IMG/VR virus record: IMGVR_UViG_3300048927_000810
Location: 1-40,209 of that record
Source of the DNA: a virus
Reading direction: 5' to 3' (one strand)
Length of the DNA: 40,209 bases
The first letter of the stretch is position 1; the number at the start of each line of letters is the position of its first letter. Below the pieces are notes generated by a model, which was not told the origin of the DNA, did not search any database, and was given only the letters and a program-made list of their open reading frames with translations. Below are positions 21,386 to 29,254 of this stretch, piece by piece. The translations under genes and the position numbers were made by a program.

Positions 21386-22588
21386 ATGGCAACTCCCGAA
21401 CAGATCCAAGCCACCCTGGACAAGATCAACGACCAGGTGAAGGCGCAGGCCGAGAAGGCCGAGAAGGAGATCAAGGCTCACGCCAAGCTCTCCGAAGAAA
21501 CCCGCGCCAGCGTCGACAAGCTTCTGACCGAGCAGGGTGCGTTGCAGGCGCGTCTGCAGTCGGCCGAACAGCTGGTGGCGAAGCTGGAGCAGGGTGGCGG
21601 CGAGTTCGCTGGCCCACAGTCGATGGGCGACCAAGTCGTCGCCAACGAGGAATTCCAGGCGTGGGCGGCGCGTGCCTCCGGTGGCGGCGGCAGCAAGTTC
21701 CACATGGACGTGAAGGCGGTCGTGACCAGCGACGGCGCGTCGGCCGGCGACCTCATCGTTCCGCAGCGTCGTGATGGCATCATCGCCCCTGGCCTGCGTC
21801 GTCTGACCATCCGCGACTTGATCAACGTCGTTCGCACCTCGTCGAACTCCATCGAGTTCGTGCGCGAGACGGGCTTCACCAACGGCGCGGACGTGGTGGC
21901 GGAGAACCCGACCGGTCTGAAGCCGGAGTCGAACCTGACGTTCGAAGCCGACTCTGCGCCGGTGGCGACCATCGCCCACTGGATCCACGCATCGCGTCAA
22001 GTCCTGTCGGACATCCCGATGCTTCGCGGCTACATCGACGGCCGCCTGCGCCATGGCCTGAAGCTCAAGGAAGAGGCGCAGTTGCTGAAGGGTTCGGGTG
22101 TCGGCCTTAACATCGACGGCATCTTCACGCAGGCGCTCGCGTATACCAACCCTGGTGTGACCGTTCAGAACGAGACCCGGATCGACCGTCTGCGTCTGGC
22201 GCTCCTGCAGGTCGAGCTGGCCGAGGCCTGGGCCGACGGCATCGTCATCAGTCCGCTGGACTGGGCGGCGATCGAGCTGCAGAAGACCGACGACAATGCT
22301 TACCTGTTCGCCAACCCGCGCGGCATCACCACGCCGGCCCTGTGGGGACGCAACGTGGTGCCGACGCAGGCAATGGGTGCCGGCGAGTTCTTGGTGGGCG
22401 CTTTCGGCGGCGGCATCGCCGTTGAGATCCACGACCGTGAGGACGTAAACGTCATGGTTGCCACACAGGACGACCGCGACTTCGTGAAGAACATGGTGAA
22501 GATCCTCATGGAGGAGCGGGTCGCCCTGACCCTGTACCGCCCCGAGGCATTCCGGAAGGGCACCATGACCGACCTCGACGCGCCGTAA
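21386..22588 (+). CDS. Major capsid protein, HK97 fold, with N-terminal delta-domain
   Basis: 400 residues. Residues 1-75 are a charged coiled coil (EQIQATLDKINDQVKAQAEK) that acts as scaffold and is removed by the protease. The coat domain shows VVTSDGASAGDLIVPQRRDG, then GLRRLTIRDLINVVRT, a long IAHWIHASRQVLSD helix region and a C-terminal VALTLYRPEAF end, as in HK97 gp5. It is placed directly after the protease as expected. A hairpin follows the gene and may limit read-through. Confidence 0.93.
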   Translation: MATPEQIQATLDKINDQVKAQAEKAEKEIKAHAKLSEETRASVDKLLTEQGALQARLQSAEQLVAKLEQGGGEFAGPQSMGDQVVANEEFQAWAARASGGGGSKFHMDVKAVVTSDGASAGDLIVPQRRDGIIAPGLRRLTIRDLINVVRTSSNSIEFVRETGFTNGADVVAENPTGLKPESNLTFEADSAPVATIAHWIHASRQVLSDIPMLRGYIDGRLRHGLKLKEEAQLLKGSGVGLNIDGIFTQALAYTNPGVTVQNETRIDRLRLALLQVELAEAWADGIVISPLDWAAIELQKTDDNAYLFANPRGITTPALWGRNVVPTQAMGAGEFLVGAFGGGIAVEIHDREDVNVMVATQDDRDFVKNMVKILMEERVALTLYRPEAFRKGTMTDLDAP

Positions 22589-22610
22589 GGCGGCGTCACG
22601 GCCCATCGAG

Positions 22611-22633
22611 AGGGCGGCGTCGCCGCCCTTTCC
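22611..22633 (+). terminator. Hairpin after the capsid gene, possible attenuator
   Basis: AGGGCGGC (22611-22618) pairs with GCCGCCCT (22622-22629) around a three-base loop, followed by TTCC rather than a good T-run. Probably a partial terminator or an RNA-stabilising stem that sets capsid transcript levels above the downstream genes. Confidence 0.6.
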
Positions 22634-22650
22634 TTATCTGGAGACAGGAC

Positions 22651-23007
22651 ATGTACGAAGTAAGAGCGATTGCCAGTTTTGACCATCACGGCTGCCGCAA
22701 GGTGGGCGACCGGTTCACGGTAGGAAGCCAACGGCAGGCCGAAGAGCTGAAGAACAAGGGCCTCGTGGAATTTCTGGGCGGCATTCCCGAGGCGGAGACC
22801 ACCGGCACCGGCACCGCCGGTAGCAGCAGCGACAGCACGCCGACGCCGGGCGAGCAGTTTGTCGACGGCAACGCTCCCGACGTAATCGCTTCACTGGCCG
22901 GGCAGCAGGATAAATCCCTGCTGCAGGCCGCCCTCGACGCGGAGAGGGCCGGCAAGGACCGCAAGACCGTCGTCGAAGCGCTGGAAGCCTCGCTGAAGGC
23001 CGACTGA
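22651..23007 (+). CDS. Hypothetical head-region protein with Gly/Ser/Thr linker
   Basis: 118 residues. Residues 1-48 (MYEVRAIASFDHHGCRKVGDRF, RQAEELKNKGLVEFL) form a small beta-alpha fold found in several phage head or accessory proteins; 50-72 are a Thr/Gly/Ser linker, and 75-118 a helical domain (DVIASLAGQQDKSLLQAAL). It sits between capsid and connector genes. Possibly a capsid decoration or head-tail assembly factor; not assignable. Confidence 0.75.
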   Translation: MYEVRAIASFDHHGCRKVGDRFTVGSQRQAEELKNKGLVEFLGGIPEAETTGTGTAGSSSDSTPTPGEQFVDGNAPDVIASLAGQQDKSLLQAALDAERAGKDRKTVVEALEASLKAD

Positions 23008-23008
23008 T

Positions 23009-23347
23009 ATGCGCCTGGTCACGATCGAGCAGGCCCGTGCCCAGGTCGCTGCAATGCCGCACCATGATGCTCAGCTTGAGCTGTACGTCGGTGCGGCAGA
23101 GCAGTCGGCCGAAGACTTCCTGAACCGCAAGGTTTACGCCACAGCCGGCGAACTGGCTACGGCGGTGCTGGATGGTTCTGCTGGCGAGGAGCCCATCTTA
23201 GTGAACGATGCCATCCGTGCGGCGGTACTGCTGATTACTGGGCACCTCTTTCGCAATCGCGAGGACGTGACGGGGGAGGCTACTTACCAGCTGCCTTCTG
23301 GCGCGCACTCGCTTCTCTGGCCGCACCGACGCGGTCTGGGGGTGTGA
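23009..23347 (+). CDS. Head-tail connector protein, gp6-like
   Basis: 112 residues, all-helical start (TIEQARAQVAAMPHHDAQLELY, AEQSAEDFLNRKVYA) and IRAAVLLITGHLFRNREDV with a C-terminal PSGAHSLLWPHRR. This is the gp6/YqbG-like connector pattern in HK97-type phages, where it forms a ring below the portal. Position after the capsid fits. Confidence 0.85.
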   Translation: MRLVTIEQARAQVAAMPHHDAQLELYVGAAEQSAEDFLNRKVYATAGELATAVLDGSAGEEPILVNDAIRAAVLLITGHLFRNREDVTGEATYQLPSGAHSLLWPHRRGLGV

Positions 23348-23348
23348 C

Positions 23349-23708
23349 GTGGGTACGGACGCCGGCCGGTATCGGCACCTGGTCACGATCCAGGGCATCG
23401 TCCAAGGCGACCCTGATCCGCTGAGCGGCCTGCCGACCGAGCAGTGGAACAATGTCTATGCGAATGTGCCGGCCGAGGTTCTCACAGGGCCCGGCCGGGA
23501 AGGCGTCGCCGCAGGCGCCGAGCGTGCGGAGACGGATGCCCGCATCAACCTGCGCTGGCTTCCCGGAATCGACACCCAGATGCGGGTGATCTGGGAGAGC
23601 GAGCCAAACGGGCAGCGTCCCGAGTTCGCTATCCAGACCATGGAGTTGGATGCCACGGGCATGCGGGAGATTCGCCTTCGGTGTGTTCATGGGAGGGAAA
23701 GTGGCTGA
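23349..23708 (+). CDS. Head closure / head-tail joining protein
   Basis: 119 residues from GTG 23349, two bases after the connector stop. RYRHLVTIQGIVQGDPDP, LPTEQWNNVYANVPAEV and RINLRWLPGIDTQMRVIWE match the SPP1 gp16/Phage_H_T_join family that seals the portal channel after packaging. Neighbours on both sides are of the same module. Confidence 0.87.
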   Translation: MGTDAGRYRHLVTIQGIVQGDPDPLSGLPTEQWNNVYANVPAEVLTGPGREGVAAGAERAETDARINLRWLPGIDTQMRVIWESEPNGQRPEFAIQTMELDATGMREIRLRCVHGRESG

Positions 23709-24204
23709 TCAGATCCGCATCGATGGCCTCGACGGCCTCCTGCAGTCCCTACGGCAGTTGCCCAAGGAGCTGCAGGGCAAGCCGCTCCAGACTGGCATGC
23801 GCAAAGGTGGCAACCTGATCCGGGACGAAGCTCGGCGCCGCGCGCCGCGCGCCAGCGGCTTCCTGGCACAGCAGATCGTCGTGCGCCGAGCCGCCGCGAA
23901 GGACCGGCGAAAGGCAGGTGTGGGCGCCGGCGGCGAGTACTTAACCGTGGGCGTTCGCACGGGCAAGAAGGTCAAGTACGCCAACACCAAGCGGAACCGC
24001 CGTCAGGGCAGGGCGGGCACACTCTACGAACAGAGCGGGTGGGCGTACTACTGGCGCTTCCTCGAGTTCGGCACCAAGAACATGCGCGCGCGGCCTTTCC
24101 TCACGCCGGCGGCCGAGGCACGTGGCCCGCAAGCGGCACAGTTGATGATCGCCGAAGCCCGTAATGCGATTGACAGGATCATGAAGGTTAGGGGCTGGAA
24201 ATGA
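23701..24204 (+). CDS. HK97 gp10-like tail-joining protein
   Basis: 167 residues from GTG 23701, with GGGAGG upstream. DGLDGLLQSLRQLPKELQ, a basic AGNLIRDEARRRAPRA-like helix and WRFLEFGTKNMRARPFL are typical of the HK97 gp10 family that forms part of the head-tail interface. The basic middle (KVKYANTKRNRRQGRAG) is longer than usual. Confidence 0.88.
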   Translation: MADQIRIDGLDGLLQSLRQLPKELQGKPLQTGMRKGGNLIRDEARRRAPRASGFLAQQIVVRRAAAKDRRKAGVGAGGEYLTVGVRTGKKVKYANTKRNRRQGRAGTLYEQSGWAYYWRFLEFGTKNMRARPFLTPAAEARGPQAAQLMIAEARNAIDRIMKVRGWK

Positions 24205-24566
24205 TGGTGCCGCTGATACAGGCAGTGATGCAGGGCAGCGCCGGCGTGCGGGCCCAACTGGGCAACCCAATCCGGTTTTTCTACGGGACCGCACCGCTCG
24301 ATACCGCGATGCCATACGGCGTCTGGGAGATCGTCGGTGGCAGCCCGGAAAACCTGCTCAGCGAGGCGCCGGTGGCGGACGGCTGGCGGGTGCGCATCAA
24401 CGTGTGGGGCGGCACCCTCAGCCAAGCCAATGCAGCGGCTATTGCGATCCGCGACGAGGTCGAACGCCGCGGTAGCATCGAGTCCTACAACCCCACACCC
24501 GACGACGACGATACAGGTGCGGCGGGCATTTCGTTCGACGCAAAATTCTTAAGCCTTAGGAGCTAA
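24201..24566 (+). CDS. Tail terminator / completion protein (DUF3168-like)
   Basis: 121 residues, ATGA overlap with the gp10-like gene. VPLIQAVMQGSAGVRAQLG, YGVWEIVGGSPENLL and WRVRINVWGGTLSQANAAAIAIRDEVE are features of the small tail completion proteins placed between gp10-like and tail-tube genes. Its last 18 bases overlap the end of the opposite-strand membrane gene. Confidence 0.83.
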   Translation: MMVPLIQAVMQGSAGVRAQLGNPIRFFYGTAPLDTAMPYGVWEIVGGSPENLLSEAPVADGWRVRINVWGGTLSQANAAAIAIRDEVERRGSIESYNPTPDDDDTGAAGISFDAKFLSLRS

Positions 24567-25139
24567 TTTCGACATTTTTTTGCTCTGAATGCTCGCGATG
24601 TGAGGTCCAACAATCTCACTTGATACCGCGGCGCCGATGATCGTAGAAATAGTCAAGCCCTGGGTGTACACAATATTAGTCTGGAACATCACCGTCACTG
24701 ATATGAGCAGGAATGCGGCTATAACAATGAGAGGGAGCGTGGCTGCGGAGAAGAATAACTCAAGGTCGCTCTTTACCCCTGCGCTCAGCGTAGACGCCAC
24801 TTCCCCTCGGCGAGACCATCGATATGCAAACCATGCTCCATAGCGTCTGAGCTCGCAAGGTTGGCCGGTTACCAGCGCAATCAACTCGTGTGCCGCAGAT
24901 GCGAAGCCGTAGCCAATCACGTAACCCGCCATCCAGGAATAGATTGAGTCGGAAACAGCACACATCATCGGAATGATCGTAGTTCCAATGATTGCAAGCA
25001 CTAACAAGAGCACTCCGACAAAACTAAACGCCTTGTGTCCAACAGTAATGTCCTGGGCCTGCAAACACGAGTGAGGAGGCGCAGGCCTCTCCGGCACTTG
25101 GATCTGCGGGTCGACACCAGTTGCTGATCTCTTATCCAT
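24549..25139 (-). CDS. Antisense multi-span membrane protein (cargo) within the tail operon
   Basis: 196 residues on the opposite strand to all flanking structural genes. Hydrophobic segments lie at about 38-62 (FSFVGVLLLVLAIIGTTII), 66-90 (MAGYVIGYGFASAAHELIAL), 127-150 (ATLPLIVIAAFLLISVTVMF) and 157-180 (GLTISTIIGAAVSSEIVG), giving four likely helices. The region is visibly richer in A and T than its neighbours. It occupies the normal gap between tail completion and tail-tube genes and must have its own promoter. No family recognised; a lysogenic conversion or exclusion role is a guess from context. Confidence 0.78.
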   Translation of the reverse strand: MDKRSATGVDPQIQVPERPAPPHSCLQAQDITVGHKAFSFVGVLLLVLAIIGTTIIPMMCAVSDSIYSWMAGYVIGYGFASAAHELIALVTGQPCELRRYGAWFAYRWSRRGEVASTLSAGVKSDLELFFSAATLPLIVIAAFLLISVTVMFQTNIVYTQGLTISTIIGAAVSSEIVGPHIASIQSKKMSKLAPKA

Positions 25140-25215
25140 GAGTGTGACTCAACTCTGCTGGGGCCACCGTGCGGCCCTTGTAGACACTTATATCGGCACG
25201 AATAAAGGAATGTTT

Positions 25216-25689
25216 ATGGGAAACGTACTCAAATCCAAACACACCCAGTTGTTCATCGCCATCGGGGCGGCCGAGGTCATCAAGGTGTCCCGCGTCCGCT
25301 CGGTAGGCTTCCCCGATGGCCAGGCCTCGGAGATCGACGTCTCCGACTTCGACGACGACTGGGACCAGTTCGTTGCGGGCCGCAAGGCGACCGGCAGCAC
25401 CACCATCGAGGTGATCTACGACTCGGAAGATGCCGAGGCCCTGGAGCGACTGCATGAAACCGGCGAGGTGGTCAACTTCCTGGTCACCGCACCGGCATCC
25501 GAAACGGCCGGCGTCGCCAAGCCTGTGGCTGTGGGTGGCGTGATTACGCCTCCGGCCACCGTGCTGTGCAAGCAGTTCAATGGCTTTGTGCAGAACTTCG
25601 CAGTCCAGGTCGCCGACAACGACGTGTGGAAGGCAACTCTGACCATTCGCGGCTCTGGCGCGGTCACCACTCACCGCCCGGCGCCCTGA
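25216..25689 (+). CDS. Tail tube protein
   Basis: 157 residues from ATG 25216, which has AAAGGA six bases upstream; upstream in-frame codons overlap the antisense gene and are rejected. SRVRSVGFPDGQASEIDVSDF and STTIEVIYDSEDAEALERLH, with AVQVADNDVWKATLTIRGSGA, follow the lambda gpV/TTP beta-sandwich pattern. It polymerises into the tube of a long, non-contractile tail. Confidence 0.87.
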   Translation: MGNVLKSKHTQLFIAIGAAEVIKVSRVRSVGFPDGQASEIDVSDFDDDWDQFVAGRKATGSTTIEVIYDSEDAEALERLHETGEVVNFLVTAPASETAGVAKPVAVGGVITPPATVLCKQFNGFVQNFAVQVADNDVWKATLTIRGSGAVTTHRPAP

Positions 25690-25710
25690 TCAGCGCAACG
25701 GCGCAATTCC

Positions 25711-25736
25711 GGCCCGCTTCGGCGGGCCCTCTCTTT
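25711..25736 (+). terminator. Hairpin after tail-tube gene
   Basis: GGCCCGC (25711-25717) and GCGGGCC (25722-25728) enclose a stable TTCG tetraloop, followed by CTCTCTTT. It should terminate part of the transcripts, leaving the tail-tube message more abundant than the tail-assembly messages beyond it. Confidence 0.8.
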
Positions 25737-25811
25737 GGCAGAGCGCGCGGATTCTCCGTGTGTTAGCCGTGCGCGGCCCGCGCGCCCTGCCGCTACTTTA
25801 GGAAGCGGACA

Positions 25812-26186
25812 ATGAGTAAGACCATCGAAACCCCAGCCACCGATCCAGGCACGACCCAAAACGTGCTGCAGTCTTTCCACAACTTGGGCATGTTCGCCCC
25901 GAAGGATGTGCAGCCCGACATCATCGAGCTCCCCGACGGAAGCAAGGCCCAGTTTTACGTTCGCGCGCTGTCGGACACCGAGTTCCGCTCGCTGTGGACC
26001 AGCCAGGACCGCGCCAAACTGATCGCGGCGACGATCTGCGACGAGGACGGCAAGGCCGTAATGTCGGTAAAGCAGGCGGGCGAGCTGAAGCCGAAGGTGG
26101 CGCTGAGCCTGCAGGCGATCGCGCTGAAGCATGCAGGCTTCGGTAGCGATGGCGAAGCTGAACAGGAAGAAGCGGGAAACGACTAA
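25812..26186 (+). CDS. Tail assembly chaperone, gpG-like
   Basis: 124 residues. VQPDIIELPDGSKAQFYVRALSD and helices TEFRSLWTS and VALSLQAIALKHAG match the short tail chaperones of siphophages. A G_GGA_AAC slippery site is placed four codons before the end, so part of the ribosomes should slip into the -1 frame and make a longer chaperone, as in lambda. Both products are needed in fixed proportion to wrap the tape measure. Confidence 0.85.
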   Translation: MSKTIETPATDPGTTQNVLQSFHNLGMFAPKDVQPDIIELPDGSKAQFYVRALSDTEFRSLWTSQDRAKLIAATICDEDGKAVMSVKQAGELKPKVALSLQAIALKHAGFGSDGEAEQEEAGND

Positions 26187-26476
26187 GGCAGCGGGGCGAG
26201 GACTGGTTCTGGCACGTCCTCGCCGGACATTTGCACCGGACGGTCGTAGAGCTGCGCGCGAGCATGTCACGACGCGAGTTCCTGCGTTGGTGGGAGTTCC
26301 ACAAGCGGAACCCCATTGACCCCGTGAGCCAGCACCAGAAGCCGGCGGCCTTCATCGCCTATATCACCGCAGCGCACAGCCCAGGCGGCACCAAGCGCGG
26401 CATGCAGCACTTCCTCGATTCCCTGGTGCCACGGTCAGACGACGACGAGGCGCAGGATTGGTTCGATTCACTGTGA
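25812..26476 (+). CDS. Frameshifted tail chaperone, gpGT-like
   Basis: Predicted product of a -1 shift at 26174-26180: about 123 residues of the gpG-like part joined to about 98 residues read from 26180 to 26476. The second part (EDWFWHVLAGHLHRT, VVELRASMSRREFLRWWEF, QKPAAFIAYIT) resembles lambda T-type and DUF4035 segments. The downstream frame is open back to the slip site and has no ribosome-binding site of its own at its first ATG (26231), which favours the fusion. Confidence 0.8.
26174..26180 (+). promoter_or_regulatory. Programmed -1 ribosomal frameshift site
   Basis: GGGAAAC reads G|GGA|AAC in the chaperone frame, a canonical X|XXY|YYZ heptamer and one base different from the GGGAAAG used by lambda G-T. 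It is followed two codons later by the zero-frame stop TAA, and the -1 frame continues for 98 codons. Confidence 0.85.
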
Positions 26477-26482
26477 GGTTCC

Positions 26483-28450
26483 ATGGCTGAGACATTCGGG
26501 CGCTTTGCAGGGCTCCCTATTGGGCCACTTCTGGCTGCCCGTGATGGTGGCCTGACTCTGGCCACCACCGCTGCGGCAGACCTCAACCGCATGGCCCGCT
26601 CGGACATTGCCCAGTCGGAGGGAACAGTGGGTGTGGAATTCGCCGTGTGGGGTGACGATGAGATGGCCGCAGTGGTCGGCATCGTGGACGGCGCTGCACC
26701 GCTGGATGCCTACCCAGGGGCCACTGCCGGTGGTCTGGGCTGGAACCTCGCCGGCGGCAGACTGATCATCAACGGGAGCGCTGCGGTGGTGGGCCTCCCA
26801 TTTGTTGGCCGAGGCGACACTTCCGGACTGTTGGTTGAGATCGGCGACCCGAACCGCCTGAAGCTCTACCGGAACGGGGAACTGGTGCACGAACGCGACT
26901 TCGTCATGGCCGGGCCGCTGCATTTTGCCGCAGCCATTGCAGCATCCGAGGCGGGGGGGCTCAACATGGCTGTAAACGCTGGCCAGTGGGGCGCACGTAG
27001 CCCGGCGGCTGCAGCAGGATGGAAAGTTGCGGAGCCGGCGGGGCAGGTCGTCCGTCTGTCGGACGTGGACTGGCTGACTGCACCGGGGGACACCCCAAGC
27101 AACGTCCGCTTCGAAGGACTGCTTGCGGAGGGGATCAACCTGGTCAGCGAGATCAACTTCTGGCCATGGGGCGGTGATCCGGTGAGCCAGACCAGCGCCG
27201 CCGAATGTGTTGTTCTGGACGCGGATGGCCTGCTGGATGACCTCGCCCAGCGAGGCGTGTCCGGCCTGCCTGTGCAAATCCGCATGGGCTCGGAGGCCGG
27301 CATGCTTAATGACACCGTGCCGGTCTTCCGCTTCTCCGTTGATCGTGTCGAGATCAACGATGACGGCAGCAAGACGCTGCACTTCAAGGACGCACATGAC
27401 GACCTTGATGGCACAATCAACCGAGGGGTGTTCCTCCCCAATATCCCTGCTCTGGCGTGGAAGCCGCAGCCGGTGGTGATCGGCGCGGTGGCCAGCGTGC
27501 CGGCGATGGGTGCTAATTCAGATGCCACGGCCATGTTCGTGGCTGACGGGCCGGTCTACGCCGTCGCGGTCATGGATCGCGGCGACCTCATGGAGCCGGG
27601 CACCTTCAGTGTCTCGCCCGACGGCCAGCAGCTGATCATGAAGTCGCCTCCGGTGATCCCCGTTGTGGCCGACCTATCCAGCGTTGGTCCTGACCAGCAG
27701 CCTGCAACACTGCAGCAGGCGATGGCGGACATCATGGGGCGGCTGGGCAAATCCGCCTGGATGGCGGCCGACTGCGCAGCCATCGATGCCGCGAGCGGGT
27801 ACGCCGGCATCGGGTACTACGCCGGCAATGCGATCACCGGCCGGGACGCGATGAACGCGATCCTGCCCAGCTACAGCGCAGCCTGCTACCAAGACCCGAA
27901 CGGCGCCCTGAGATTCACGCGCGTTGTGGCACCGGAGACCTTCCACGGCGCGCCGGCATTCGACCTCGGCGAGTCCGACTTGGCCGAGGACCTGCTCTGC
28001 GTGCCGGACGATGCCCCGAATCTCACGCGTCGCATGGCGTACCGGCCAAATGCGCAGGCACTGGCCGCCTCCGACCTGGTGACCGATGTTGTTGACGTGC
28101 CCCAGTGGCGCCGCGACGAGCTGACAGGGCTGTTTCGGGCGCAGGTGTACGGGGCGGGCGCGTTGCACCCGCACTACCGGCGAGCAGACGCTGCCGACCC
28201 GGTGGTGTCCCTTTTCTGGCGAGCGGCGGATGCACAGACCGAGATTGACCGCGTGGTCGCCATATACCGCGAACAGCGGTTCTTCTACCGCGTCAGCGTG
28301 CGCGGTGACCAAGAGCTGGCGCCACAGCCTGGCCAGATTGGCCGCATCACCTATGGCCGGTACGGACTGGAGGCGGGGAAGTTGGTGCTGGTCCGCCGCG
28401 CAGAGCGCAACCCTGCCACGGGTGATGTGGTGCTGACGGTGTGGGGGTGA
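26483..28450 (+). CDS. Large tail-tip or hub-like protein with SPRY-like N-terminal domain
   Basis: 655 residues. Residues about 50-175 (GVEFAVWGDDEMAAVVGIVD, GGLGWNLAGGRLIING, LKLYRNGELVHERDF, LNMAVNAGQWG) look like a SPRY/B30.2 lectin-like beta sandwich, here probably a cell-surface contact or assembly domain. The rest (about 185-655) has repeated beta-type segments and a segment GPDQQPATLQQAMADIMGR that are reminiscent of phage tail hub or baseplate-like proteins. It lies between the chaperone and the tape measure, where lambda has only the tape measure; an unusual order. The function is inferred from position. Confidence 0.7.
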   Translation: MAETFGRFAGLPIGPLLAARDGGLTLATTAAADLNRMARSDIAQSEGTVGVEFAVWGDDEMAAVVGIVDGAAPLDAYPGATAGGLGWNLAGGRLIINGSAAVVGLPFVGRGDTSGLLVEIGDPNRLKLYRNGELVHERDFVMAGPLHFAAAIAASEAGGLNMAVNAGQWGARSPAAAAGWKVAEPAGQVVRLSDVDWLTAPGDTPSNVRFEGLLAEGINLVSEINFWPWGGDPVSQTSAAECVVLDADGLLDDLAQRGVSGLPVQIRMGSEAGMLNDTVPVFRFSVDRVEINDDGSKTLHFKDAHDDLDGTINRGVFLPNIPALAWKPQPVVIGAVASVPAMGANSDATAMFVADGPVYAVAVMDRGDLMEPGTFSVSPDGQQLIMKSPPVIPVVADLSSVGPDQQPATLQQAMADIMGRLGKSAWMAADCAAIDAASGYAGIGYYAGNAITGRDAMNAILPSYSAACYQDPNGALRFTRVVAPETFHGAPAFDLGESDLAEDLLCVPDDAPNLTRRMAYRPNAQALAASDLVTDVVDVPQWRRDELTGLFRAQVYGAGALHPHYRRADAADPVVSLFWRAADAQTEIDRVVAIYREQRFFYRVSVRGDQELAPQPGQIGRITYGRYGLEAGKLVLVRRAERNPATGDVVLTVWG

Positions 28451-28454
28451 GGCA

Positions 28455-29216
28455 GTGCTGATCGGATACGGAATGCCTGCGGTGCAGTCGGTGGCGTTGG
28501 TGGGCGGAACGTGGCTCACCGACGACGCCGGCGCAGCGCTGTTTGACGGGAAGCCGGGGCGGCGTAGCCGCATCAACCGCACCGGTGCTCTGTCGATCAA
28601 CGTCACCTTGGCTGACGCGATCGTACCTGGCATCGTGGCCGTCCTTGGGCTGAACGTGCCGCCGGGCGTCCAGGTGAGCGCCGCGGGCGCCACCGCTCTC
28701 ACTGTCCGGCTACCAGACGGCTCGGTGTGCGCTTGGCTGTTCCCGGCGCCAGGCGGGCCGGTGTCCAGCGTCTCAGTCCAGATCGACACGCTGGTGGCCA
28801 ATGTCGAAGTGGGGGAAGTGGCCATCTTCCGTGCGGTCGACGTCGGGATCAGCGACGGGTGGGCTGTGGCTCCCGTCGACACCAGCTTGCACACCCGAAC
28901 CAAGGGCGGCCAAGTGAACACCGTCTTAGGCGCCAGCTACCGACGCCTCACGGCCAGCCTGAGCGCCCGGGCTACAGAGGTGGTGCGCAAGGGCGGATTG
29001 GCCGGCACGGACTGGGAGACGGTTGCCCAGGCCATGGCCGGCCGCCAGCGTGCCTGTGTGGTTCCGCAGTACCGCGACATGCTTAGTAAGGTCTTCGACC
29101 CTGTGCTGGCGGCGCGCGCTGCGATGTACGGGTACGCCACTCAGCTGCCTTCGGCGGAAAACGTCAGTCGGCAGTACTTTGGGGGATACGTGGAGTTCGA
29201 AGAAATTCCCTGCTGA
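28455..29216 (+). CDS. Tail protein of unknown role, upstream of tape measure
   Basis: 253 residues from GTG 28455. Beta-rich throughout (SVALVGGTWLTDDAGAALF, GALSINVTLADAIVPG, PPGVQVSAAGATALTVRLP), with a C-terminal YRRLTASLSARATEVVRKGG and YVEFEEIPC. It is coupled to the preceding hub-like gene by position and is likely to be part of the same tail structure. No named family recognised. Confidence 0.72.
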   Translation: MLIGYGMPAVQSVALVGGTWLTDDAGAALFDGKPGRRSRINRTGALSINVTLADAIVPGIVAVLGLNVPPGVQVSAAGATALTVRLPDGSVCAWLFPAPGGPVSSVSVQIDTLVANVEVGEVAIFRAVDVGISDGWAVAPVDTSLHTRTKGGQVNTVLGASYRRLTASLSARATEVVRKGGLAGTDWETVAQAMAGRQRACVVPQYRDMLSKVFDPVLAARAAMYGYATQLPSAENVSRQYFGGYVEFEEIPC

Positions 29217-29254
29217 TGCTGGCATCATCGATCCTACGTGAAACGGGATGCTAT

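Noticed and set aside
21335-22606. Long minus-strand frame opposite the capsid gene
   Set aside because: A complementary shadow of a GC-rich gene with Arg/His/Gln-rich translation and no start signals.
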